Shown one piece after another: positions 1-6,284 of a stretch of DNA of 10,259 nucleotides; positions within the stretch are counted from its first letter, which is position 1, and each line of letters opens with the position of its first letter. Under the pieces are notes generated by a model. The model was not told the DNA's origin. It saw only the letters and a program-made list of their open reading frames with translations, and did not search any database. Source of the stretch: Phycisphaerae bacterium (lineage in GTDB: Bacteria > Planctomycetota > Phycisphaerae > UBA1845 > UTPLA1); the NCBI GenBank assembly GCA_016935885.1, contig JAFGQA010000089.1, positions 1 to 10,259 of the forward strand, written 5' to 3'. The translations under genes were made by a program, and so were the position numbers.

Positions 1-1604
1 GCCTGACGAAGAACCCCCGCACCGGTCGTGTCAACGTCCACCATCGCCTGCGCGTCCAGCACGAACCAGCGGACAGGGGTGGACGCCTGCGTGACCAACC
101 GCTCGACGTCGTCAAGGAACAGGGTCGCATTGGCGAAATAAAGCGGAGCGCCGAAACGGTAGACCATCAGGCCGGAAGAACCGGAGGCCTGCCCGGCGTC
201 CACGGGGACGAAGTGACTGCGGTCGGGCGATTCCACGAGCGTCGAGGTGTCCGGACGGGACGCCCGCCGGATCACGTCGATGACCGAAAGAAGAAAGGCG
301 ATCATGACGGCCCGTAGCGGGCCAAGGGCAAGCACGCTCAGAAGGCAGACTGCGGCGATCCAGAATTCCGAACGGCGCATCCGCCACAACTCGCGGAACT
401 CGTGGACCTCGATCAGCGACAGCACCGCGTTGGCGACGATCCCGGCCAGGGCCGCATTGGGCAAGTACGCCAGGAGATTGGTGAAGAACAGCATCACCAG
501 TGCGATGGTCCCGGCCGCCACCAGGCTGGGCAGTTGGCTGCGCGCGCCCGCGGCATCCATCGCCGCCGAGCGGGACGGGCTGTTGCCGGTGACCAGCGAG
601 CCGGTGAAGCCGGCCGCCAGGTTGGCCACGCCGTAGGCGAACAACATCTGGTCGCCGTCGGCCTTGTAGCCGTACTTGTTGCTGTAGCTGCGGACCACGA
701 GCAGGCCTTCACACAGGAGAATGGCCACGATGGCCAGGGCGCCCGGCAGGAGCCGCAGGTAGTCGGCCAGAGGGATCGTGGGCAGGGTCAACGCCGGGAG
801 CCCCGAGGGGATCGTGTTGCCGAGCACGGCGACGCCTTTCGCCGGGAGGTTGAGTATTGCGACGAGAGCCGTGAGCAGCACCAGGGCCACCAACGCCCCA
901 GGGATTCTTGGCGCGTACCGTTTCATGAGCCGGACGATCACAAAGGCGCTCACCCCGATCGCCACCGAGTAAAGGTTGGCGTGCGGAACGGAGCGGATCA
1001 GGGCCAGGACCTCCACGAAATAACCCTCGGTGTTCACCGAGGTCGCCAGGGTCTCCTTGAGGTGCTCCGCCGTCGCCAGCAGGCCCGACGTGGCGTCGCT
1101 CACATGGGGAGCAGCGAGGACCTTCCGGACCTGGTTGGTGAACACCTCGACACCGAGCCCGGTGATGAACCCCGCCATCACGGCGCGCGAGAGGAAGTTG
1201 GCGAGGAACGCCAGCCGGAAGATCCAGAAGATGAAAAACAGCAACGCGCAGACCACGGCCAGTGCCAGGGCGTACTGCATGCGAAGCGGATCCCCGGGCG
1301 CGGCGAAGGCGACGAGGGCAGCCCCGACCAGGGTGGCCATGGAAGCGTCGGGGCTAGTCACCAGGTGGCGCGAACTGGTGAGCAGGGCGAAAACCGCCAG
1401 CGGGATGATGGCGGCGTAGAGTCCGGCCGCGGGGGGCAGGCCGGCGACCTGCGCGTAGCCGATGTTCAGCGGGATCATCAGGGCAGCTAGGGTAACGCCG
1501 GCCGAGACCTCCCGCGGGACGTCGGCCAGCGTGATTCCCCGCAGTCCCGCGAGCGGGCGGGGCCAGCGGATCCCGGCGAGCATGCTGACGGCTTTTTCAC
1601 TCAT
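1..1604 (-). CDS. SulP-family anion permease with C-terminal STAS domain (3' end outside window)
   Basis: Inner-membrane anion transporter of the SulP/SLC26 family; members move sulfate, bicarbonate, dicarboxylates or other anions, and the substrate cannot be read from this sequence. The frame is open for 534 codons from ATG 1604 to the window edge. Residues 31-68 carry the SulP N-terminal signature (PREVSAGVTLAALMIP, then GYAQVAGLPPAAGLYAAIIP). Many hydrophobic segments follow up to about residue 445, including the conserved NSPSRSA...DAAGARSQL region (341-358) and LPNAALAGIV (381-390). A cytoplasmic STAS domain begins near 476, with a DVDTTGAGVL motif at 523-532. Usual family length is about 550-600, so only a short tail is missing. 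The start is supported by GGGAGG at 1613-1618, eight bases upstream. The start overlaps the stop of the upstream receiver gene in ATGAGTGA, implying one transcript and coupled translation. Confidence 0.93.
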   Translation of the reverse strand, partial: MSEKAVSMLAGIRWPRPLAGLRGITLADVPREVSAGVTLAALMIPLNIGYAQVAGLPPAAGLYAAIIPLAVFALLTSSRHLVTSPDASMATLVGAALVAFAAPGDPLRMQYALALAVVCALLFFIFWIFRLAFLANFLSRAVMAGFITGLGVEVFTNQVRKVLAAPHVSDATSGLLATAEHLKETLATSVNTEGYFVEVLALIRSVPHANLYSVAIGVSAFVIVRLMKRYAPRIPGALVALVLLTALVAILNLPAKGVAVLGNTIPSGLPALTLPTIPLADYLRLLPGALAIVAILLCEGLLVVRSYSNKYGYKADGDQMLFAYGVANLAAGFTGSLVTGNSPSRSAAMDAAGARSQLPSLVAAGTIALVMLFFTNLLAYLPNAALAGIVANAVLSLIEVHEFRELWRMRRSEFWIAAVCLLSVLALGPLRAVMIAFLLSVIDVIRRASRPDTSTLVESPDRSHFVPVDAGQASGSSGLMVYRFGAPLYFANATLFLDDVERLVTQASTPVRWFVLDAQAMVDVDTTGAGVLRQ

Positions 1605-2052
1605 CACGAGAACCTCCCGCCAAACCGGAATCGCCGGACCGATCTTCAGGCTGTCTGCCTGCACCGTCGCCCTCCGTGTGGCCGGGTGGCGCCGCTCCTA
1701 TGGCAGCGAGCAGGTCATCCCGATCGACCGGTTTCTTGAGATAGCTCATGGCACCCAGCATCCGAGATCGTTCTTCCATGCCGGGTTCGTCGTGACCGGT
1801 AATGACGATTACGGGCGTGGGGATCTGCCGGGTCCGCATGGCCTCCAGCACATCGAAGCCGCTCATCTCGGGCATGTGCAGGTCCAGCACCAGGCAATCC
1901 GGCCGCGATGAGCCTTCGAAGGCAGCCAGGAAGTCTGCTCCCCGCTGATACGTGTCAACGCGAAAGCCCCGGCTCACCAGCAGGCGGCGAATTGCCTTGA
2001 GCATCTCCGGCTCGTCATCGAGAACAGCAACCAGCCGTGCAGGAATTCGCAT
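1597..2052 (-). CDS. Stand-alone response regulator receiver (REC) protein
   Basis: Cytoplasmic single-domain response regulator of 151 residues. It has the complete phospho-acceptor set: acidic pair D12-D13 (VLDDEPEM), acceptor D57 (LVLDLHMPEMSG), T85 (VIVITGHD) and K107-P108 (YLKKPVD). The receiver fold ends near residue 120. The last 30 residues are Gly/Ser/Pro/Asp-rich with no recognisable output domain, so it presumably acts by protein contact or as a phosphate sink. It resembles the receiver of the FixJ-like regulator at 2216-2827 (both begin LDDEPEM followed by K-A and RLL), suggesting they are paralogues fed by related kinases. It lies first in an operon with the SulP transporter, whose start overlaps its stop by 8 bases. 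The ATG at 2052 has no purine-rich ribosome site; the preceding transcript is pyrimidine-rich. No better in-frame start is visible. Confidence 0.9.
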   Translation of the reverse strand: MRIPARLVAVLDDEPEMLKAIRRLLVSRGFRVDTYQRGADFLAAFEGSSRPDCLVLDLHMPEMSGFDVLEAMRTRQIPTPVIVITGHDEPGMEERSRMLGAMSYLKKPVDRDDLLAAIGAAPPGHTEGDGAGRQPEDRSGDSGLAGGSRDE

Positions 2053-2082
2053 GAAGGAGGAGATTAGCAGAGGTGCGCACTG

Positions 2083-2130
2083 CCGTATACTGAACCTTGG
2101 TATAGTCTGCCACTATACTTTGGTACAGTG
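2083..2130 (-). promoter_or_regulatory. Candidate promoter/operator of the receiver-SulP operon
   Basis: The 163-base gap before the receiver gene holds an AT-rich island in GC-rich surroundings. A perfect dyad GTATAGT-5 bases-ACTATAC occupies 2100-2118. TTGGTATAGT (2097-2106) is repeated nine of ten as TTGGTACAGT (2120-2129). GTATAC at 2085-2090 is self-complementary. Read on the minus strand, TATACC (2104-2099) and TATACG (2089-2084) could be -10 elements, but no good -35 is seen. A dyad of this size fits a dimeric helix-turn-helix regulator such as the FixJ-like protein encoded just upstream. That link is inference. Confidence 0.5.
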
Positions 2131-2182
2131 CCCACCGAAGGGGCGGCCGAGCATTCCAGGGCGCAGGGGTGAGATCTGAGGG

Positions 2183-2209
2183 AAAAGGCTGCGCCGCCGC
2201 AGGGGCGGC
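2183..2209 (-). terminator. Possible intrinsic terminator of the kinase-regulator operon
   Basis: Immediately after the response regulator stop, the minus strand can form either of two competing hairpins: GCCGCC/GGCGGC (2209-2204 with 2198-2193) or CTGCG-GCGG-CGCAG (2202-2189). The second is followed by CC and a run of four T (2186-2183). The stems are short and the T run is weak, so termination may be partial and read-through into the receiver-SulP operon is possible. Confidence 0.4.
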
Positions 2210-2215
2210 CGTGAG

Positions 2216-2827
2216 TCAATCGCGTAGTCGTTCGGCGGCCCGCACAAGATCGGCGAGCGATTGCACACCCATCTTCTTCATGATGTGGGCGCGGTGCAGC
2301 TTGATGTTCTGTTCCCCCGTACCCAGCTCCGCGGCAATCTGCTTGTTGAGTTTCCCGGCAACGACATGTTCCATGACTTCACGTTCACGTGGCGTGAGCG
2401 CGGCGAGTCGGTTCGCCAGTTCCGCGGCTTCCATGATCGTTTGGCGTCGCGCCTGTGCCGTCTCCAAGGCAGAACGCACGGCCCCGATCAGCGCCGCCGC
2501 ATCCACCGGCTTGGCGAGGAAGTCCGCCGCGCCGGCCTTCATGGCCCGCACGCTCATGGGAATGTCTCCGTGGCCGGTAAGAAAGATGATGGGGATGAGG
2601 ATGCCCTGGTTCGTCAGCCGCCGCTGCAGTTCGAGACCATCCAGTTCGGGCATCGCGACATCCAGCACGAGGCAGGCATTTCCTTCGGGCCGGTAGGCGT
2701 CGAGAAAGGCTCGCACGGACGAAAAACCGCGGACATCAAACTTCTTTGCCCGCAGCAGACGTGTGAGTGCCTTGACCATTTCGGGCTCGTCGTCGAGGAG
2801 GTATACGATGTTCATTCCTGGGCTCAT
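2216..2827 (-). CDS. FixJ/NarL-type response regulator with LuxR helix-turn-helix
   Basis: DNA-binding response regulator of 203 residues, the likely partner of the adjacent kinase. The receiver has D12-D13, acceptor D56 (LVLDVAMPELDG), T84 in LTGHGDIPMSVRAMKAGA and K106-P107. The LTGHGDIPMSV...AG motif is typical of FixJ relatives. A linker helix (about 118-140) leads to a LuxR-type HTH at about 142-195 (LTPREREVMEHVVAG, NKQIAAELG, then IKLHRAHIMKKMG). The start chosen is ATG 2827, whose first bases form ATGA with the kinase stop, a standard coupled overlap. A TTG four codons earlier (2839) and an ATG four codons later (2815) are alternatives. On phosphorylation it should dimerise and activate transcription. 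Its targets are unknown, but the dyad at 2100-2118 in the next promoter is an obvious candidate. Confidence 0.93.
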   Translation of the reverse strand: MSPGMNIVYLLDDEPEMVKALTRLLRAKKFDVRGFSSVRAFLDAYRPEGNACLVLDVAMPELDGLELQRRLTNQGILIPIIFLTGHGDIPMSVRAMKAGAADFLAKPVDAAALIGAVRSALETAQARRQTIMEAAELANRLAALTPREREVMEHVVAGKLNKQIAAELGTGEQNIKLHRAHIMKKMGVQSLADLVRAAERLRD

Positions 2828-5448
2828 GGGTTCACCCAATCCCCCGCGACGGGCAGCTCAAAGCGGAAAACAGCACCACCGTCGGAATGAGGTTCCGCCC
2901 AGAGGCGGCCGTGGTGGGCACACACGATCGCCTGACAAATGGACAAGCCCAGGCCCAATCCGTGAGGCTTGGTGGTGTAGAACGGCTGGAAGAGACGATC
3001 CACAGCCGCCGGCAGCCCAACGCCCTCATCGCGCACGGAGGCTTGTACCCGGCCATGGTGCAGTGTCGTCTGAAAATGGAGCCGGCGCATGCCGGGCTCG
3101 GTAGAGGCCATGGCGTCAGCCCCGTTGAGAATGAGGTTCAGCACGAGTTGCTGGAGCTGCACGCGATCACCTGCGATCGGTGGCAGGTCCGCCGCCAGCT
3201 CGCAGACCACGATAATGCCGCGCCCGATGAGATCCGAATTGGTGAGGTGGATCACCTCCTCGATGATCTCGTTGAGCAGAAGAGGACAGAGAGACACCTC
3301 GCCCCGTTTGAGCATTGTGCGAAGACGCCCAATGACCTCGCCCGCACGGCGGTCTGCCGCAACGATGTCCGCGAGGATGGATTGCACCTCGGTAAGATCG
3401 GGCGGGTCCTGGGCCAGCAGTTCCTGCGCGGCCTGCGCATTGCTGAGAATGATCCCGAGCGGCTGGTTCAACTCATGAGCCAGGGAGCCGGACAAGGCTC
3501 CCAGCGTATTGACTCGCGCCAGGTGCGCCAGGTTGTCGCGCAATTCTCTAGTTTCGTTCTCCGCCTCTTTGCGGGCGGTAATATCTCGAACCACACCGTA
3601 GGAGCGGAGTGCGCGCCCGGCCGTGTCGCGGATAGCGACACGAGCCACGTGATGAATCCATTTCTGCCCCTCGATCGGGTGCATGTAGCGATACTCGGTT
3701 GAGATCTGCTCAACCTTTCCTTCGTGCAGTTCTCGACGGGCGTCCAGCACACGCGAACGGTCGTCAGGATGCAAGTGTTCCATCCAGTCCTGCAAGGGAT
3801 GAAGGCCCGATTGCCGGCCCAGGGCAACACCGCAGATCTCATGAAACCGCTCATCAATGAAGCAGGAAGGCTCGATAAAGTCCACTTCGTAATACCCGAG
3901 GCCAGCCAACTCAACCCCCGCTGCCATGCGAGCCTCGCTGCTGCGCAACGCTTGGTCGGTGCGCTTCCGAGCGAGCGCGTTGGCGAAGATCTGCGCGACG
4001 AGTTGCAGGCGCTCCACCAGCGGAGCAGGCCAGTCGCGCTCCGCTTGCGTTGCGCTGAAGGCCAGAGCTCCGATGGACAACGCGCCGCCCGTCGACAACG
4101 GGAACACCACCGAGGACTTTGCGCCGAAGTGTCTCCATGATTCCACGTCGCGGGACGCTTCGGGGCCCAGGGCATCCGGGTGGGATACGACGATCGTGCG
4201 GCCAGCCAGCACTTCCTTCCGGCACCACGGGAAGAAGTCGTCTGCATCAAACTGCGCAGGGAGGGGGGCCGCCAAAACCCCATGGATGTGGGTCATGCTC
4301 AGGAGTTCGCGCGATTCCCCCTGCCACTGCCAGAGCGTGCACAAATCCAACCCGAGGATTTCGCAGACGCGGCGCTGGGCGTTTTCAATCGCGCCGTCCA
4401 CGTCGCCGGGCGCAAGGTTCACGAATTTCGAGGACAAGTCGGCGATCAGCGTCACGAAGCGCAGATCTTCCGCCTGCTGCTCCGCAATGCGCTTGGGCTC
4501 GGTGATATCCAGGGAAACGCCCATCAGACGCTGCGGTTCGCCGGAGGACAGGAAGGTGGGCCGCCCGCGCGAGGTGATCCAGCGTGTACGGCCATCGTCC
4601 AGCCGAATGCGGTACTCTACACTGACGGTTTCGCCAGCCTGCATGGATCGCTCAAGGGTTGCCTGAACAATCGGCCAGTCGTCGGGATGAACCAACGCTT
4701 CGAATCGCTCCATGCTGATGGCTTCGTCCGGCGCATACCCGAAGATCGTCCGGGCCTTCTCGCTGGCCCAGAAGACATGCGTGCGGCAATCCAGAACCCA
4801 AAGCCCCACTTCGGCGGAATCCGTGGCTAGGCTCAGTCGCTCCGAGCTCTCGCGCAAGGCCGATTCCGCGCGTTTCCGAGCGAGCGCGTTGGCGAAAATC
4901 TGCGCGACGAGCTGCAGCCGCTTCACCAGCGGAGCAGGCCAATCGCGTTCCGCCCGCATCGTGTTGAAGCCCAAGGCGCCAAGGGGGAGCTCGCCTCCCA
5001 CGGAGAGCGGGAGGGTCAAATTCGACTTAATGCCCAATTGGCGACTGACTTCGAGGTCGCGGGCGGCCTCCGCGGGCAATTGATCCAGAGAAGACACGGC
5101 CACGATGCAGCCGGCCAGCATCTGCTGTTCAACCCAGGGGAAATGCTCGCGAGCGATCATCGGCTCGGGCAGTTCCGGACCTTGGTCGATCCGGTACAAG
5201 TGGGTCAGCTTGAAGGAGCCTCCCACCTCGTCCGACCATTGCCAGAACCCCGCCAGGTCGATGCCCAGCAACTCACAGAAGAGGCGTTGGGCTTCCCTGA
5301 TCTCCCGATCCACGTCGGCGGCGGGGATATTGACGAAGATCGACGAAACGTCGGCGATGAGCGTCTCGAACCGCAGCCGCTCTCGAAGCTCGTCGTACAG
5401 CCTGCTGTTCTCCGGACTCGCCAGATCCTCGTCCATCCCGCATATCAT
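2824..5448 (-). CDS. Soluble sensor histidine kinase, GAF-PAS-GAF-PAS-HisKA-HATPase
   Basis: An 874-residue kinase with no hydrophobic membrane segment, so it should sense a cytoplasmic signal. Domain order: GAF-like (about 25-193), PAS with PAC tail (199-320; VHPDDW, then LMGVSLDITEPKR), second GAF-like (329-496), second PAS/PAC (500-627; LHPDD, then YGVVRDITARKEAE), HisKA (637-705) and HATPase (750-870). The phospho-histidine is H658 in SLAHELNQPL. The ATP site shows N771/N775 (NLILNGADAM), D807 in RDEGVGLP and GLGLGLS at 830-836. The HELNQPLG box and KPHGLGLGLSI tail are typical of FixL-like kinases. The start is ATG 5448, with AGGAG at 5454-5458 five bases upstream. The frame stays open 137 codons further, but that extension does not look like protein. 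It has no recognisable haem or flavin motif, so the signal is unknown. Confidence 0.93.
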   Translation of the reverse strand: MICGMDEDLASPENSRLYDELRERLRFETLIADVSSIFVNIPAADVDREIREAQRLFCELLGIDLAGFWQWSDEVGGSFKLTHLYRIDQGPELPEPMIAREHFPWVEQQMLAGCIVAVSSLDQLPAEAARDLEVSRQLGIKSNLTLPLSVGGELPLGALGFNTMRAERDWPAPLVKRLQLVAQIFANALARKRAESALRESSERLSLATDSAEVGLWVLDCRTHVFWASEKARTIFGYAPDEAISMERFEALVHPDDWPIVQATLERSMQAGETVSVEYRIRLDDGRTRWITSRGRPTFLSSGEPQRLMGVSLDITEPKRIAEQQAEDLRFVTLIADLSSKFVNLAPGDVDGAIENAQRRVCEILGLDLCTLWQWQGESRELLSMTHIHGVLAAPLPAQFDADDFFPWCRKEVLAGRTIVVSHPDALGPEASRDVESWRHFGAKSSVVFPLSTGGALSIGALAFSATQAERDWPAPLVERLQLVAQIFANALARKRTDQALRSSEARMAAGVELAGLGYYEVDFIEPSCFIDERFHEICGVALGRQSGLHPLQDWMEHLHPDDRSRVLDARRELHEGKVEQISTEYRYMHPIEGQKWIHHVARVAIRDTAGRALRSYGVVRDITARKEAENETRELRDNLAHLARVNTLGALSGSLAHELNQPLGIILSNAQAAQELLAQDPPDLTEVQSILADIVAADRRAGEVIGRLRTMLKRGEVSLCPLLLNEIIEEVIHLTNSDLIGRGIIVVCELAADLPPIAGDRVQLQQLVLNLILNGADAMASTEPGMRRLHFQTTLHHGRVQASVRDEGVGLPAAVDRLFQPFYTTKPHGLGLGLSICQAIVCAHHGRLWAEPHSDGGAVFRFELPVAGDWVNP
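3961..4953. repeat. Internal duplication in the kinase (84-bp copies at 3961-4044 and 4870-4953)
   Basis: The ends of the two GAF-like domains are encoded by 84-bp blocks, 909 bases apart (303 codons, same frame), that match at 77 of 84 positions by my count. They encode AERDWPAPLV, one variable residue, then RLQLVAQIFANALARKR. The rest of the two GAF domains is much more diverged. This indicates duplication of a GAF-PAS unit, with later conversion or strong constraint at the junction. Confidence 0.8.
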
Positions 5449-5718
5449 AAGTTCTCCTGCCAGCAAGGTTAAGTGCAGCAACATGCCATCGCGATGAGCC
5501 CGCTTGCTTGGGAGCACATCGTGGCCCGGGTAGCCGGGACGTAGCCCCGTGTCGGCTCGTTCGGCGTCTGACCAAGGCGCGACCAACTCGAACCGTCCCC
5601 GTAGGCGCACCGTTGATGTAACCGCCAGCCTGCCAGACACCTGCGCCGCCTTATGAAACAGGCACGTCGCTGTTGCGACCAGCCTGGCCAACCGAATGTC
5701 CCCTTGCAACCCCTTGCT

Positions 5719-5743
5719 GCGACAGGGATTATGTCGCTTTTTT
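5719..5743 (+). terminator. Terminator-like inverted repeat with six T's; overlaps a possible kinase -10
   Basis: GCGACA (5719-5724), seven-base loop, TGTCGC (5732-5737), then TTTTTT (5738-5743): on the plus strand this has the shape of a small intrinsic terminator. No plus-strand gene lies directly upstream, so it may stop antisense transcription. Read on the minus strand it is a dyad whose centre contains CATAAT, and it may instead be an operator. Confidence 0.4.
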
Positions 5744-5756
5744 GGCCCAAAAACGA
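5728..5756 (-). promoter_or_regulatory. Weak candidate promoter for the kinase operon
   Basis: CATAAT on the minus strand (5733-5728) could be a -10 element. The hexamer 17 bases upstream (TCGTTT, 5756-5751) is a poor -35, so an activator would be needed; the 11-bp repeats begin six bases further upstream. The implied leader is about 270 bases. A perfect dyad TTTTTGG-C-CCAAAAA (5739-5753) sits in the spacer. Confidence 0.25.
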
Positions 5757-5761
5757 GGTTT

Positions 5762-5816
5762 ACAGGTGGTTGACAGGTTGATGACAAGTTGAAAACAGGT
5801 GGTGAGCACGTGGCGA
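5762..5816. repeat. Five tandem degenerate 11-bp direct repeats
   Basis: Five consecutive 11-bp units start at 5762, 5773, 5784, 5795 and 5806. On the minus strand the consensus is nnnCmACcTGT. C4, A6, C7, T9 and G10 are identical in all five units, and T11 in four of five. The fifth unit (5806-5816) is the weakest, and flanking 11-mers do not match. Because 11 is not a multiple of three, the periodicity is not a coding signal. Unit length near one helical turn suggests side-by-side binding of a regulator on one DNA face, as in PhoB-type boxes. Confidence 0.7.
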
Positions 5817-6000
5817 CTGACCCAGTTTTGACCCACTCGAAAAAGACCATTCCGAGCATCGACCCACCTGACGCCGAGGGTCAACTTGGTTTTGAAGACA
5901 GTCGGACTGAATAGTGGATTTCAGAACCTCTGACGGTTGATTATCCACGTGGTGGCCGCACCGTCTTGACCTCGCGAGCGGCATTCGCGGACGCTGCGGG

Positions 6001-6035
6001 CCCGTGGGGATCCTGGCGGTCTCTCCCCGCACGGG
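6001..6035. other. Imperfect hairpin upstream of the small open frame
   Basis: CCCGTG (6001-6006) pairs with CACGGG (6030-6035), and the adjoining GGG can pair with CCC inside, with a one-base bulge. No T run follows. It lies 26 bases before the AGGAGG of the small frame at 6076 and could be a leader structure. Confidence 0.25.
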
Positions 6036-6075
6036 ATCTCTCAAGAGTCGCGGCCCGTCCAGGAGGTTGCAGACC

Positions 6076-6258
6076 ATGAGACCGGAGGATCGTACTGTGG
6101 CCGAACCAGCGTCAAGCAAGGATCCCGCAGCGGCGAGTGGACATACACCGTCAGCTTCCCAAGACGATCCCTCGCTACTCAGGATCGCCAACAACCGCCC
6201 TGGTGCCCTCTCGAGAACACGGTTTTCAAAGCCACGCCGGGTTGATTGGTCGTCCTGA
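6076..6258 (+). CDS. Possible small protein of unknown function (60 residues)
   Basis: The open frame begins at ATG 6076, preceded by a full AGGAGG (6061-6066) at nine bases, the strongest ribosome site in the window. It runs 60 codons to TGA. The product is hydrophilic and rich in Ser, Ala, Pro, Arg and Asp (for example EPASSKDPAAASGHTPSAS), with no membrane segment, cysteine pair or recognised domain. It is likely disordered. Third-position GC is less biased than in neighbouring genes, which argues against coding. I do not recognise it. It stands alone, without a clear promoter or partner. Confidence 0.25.
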   Translation: MRPEDRTVAEPASSKDPAAASGHTPSASQDDPSLLRIANNRPGALSRTRFSKPRRVDWSS

Positions 6259-6284
6259 GCAGTCCTGAATCGACCCTTTAACTA

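Larger units (their letters stand above)
5449..6060. other. Intergenic region upstream of the kinase, no convincing large gene
   Basis: Minus-strand reading frames cross this stretch (including an in-frame extension of the kinase to 5859), but their translations are rich in Arg, Cys and Trp, with no domain, and no ribosome site supports them. What can be seen is control-type DNA: tandem CCCCTTGC copies (5700-5707 and 5710-5717), the inverted repeat at 5719-5737, the palindrome at 5739-5753 and the 11-bp repeats at 5762-5816. Three GACCCA motifs lie between 5819 and 5870. A short CCCGG-GTAG-CCGGG inverted repeat sits near 5525-5538. Nothing else is supported. Confidence 0.6.

Noticed and set aside
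402..1490. Long plus-strand open frame of 362 codons
   Set aside because: It lies antisense to the SulP gene. Its translation is Gln/Gly/Arg/His-rich without any domain, whereas the minus strand gives an unmistakable transporter.
4180..4830. Plus-strand open frames inside the kinase gene (also 2887-3702 and 3926-4666)
   Set aside because: They are antisense shadows of a high-GC kinase gene with continuous, domain-rich coding on the other strand.
2824..5448. Oxygen-sensing FixL with haem PAS
   Set aside because: The kinase core is FixL-like, but I see no convincing haem-binding histidine motif in either PAS domain, so no fixL symbol is given.
5469..5750. Minus-strand small protein of 93 codons in the kinase leader
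   Set aside because: TTG start without ribosome site, and a Cys/Arg/Trp-rich translation without domains.
5762..5816. CRISPR-like array
   Set aside because: Units are 11 bp, degenerate and contiguous with no spacers. They fit regulator sites, not CRISPR repeats.
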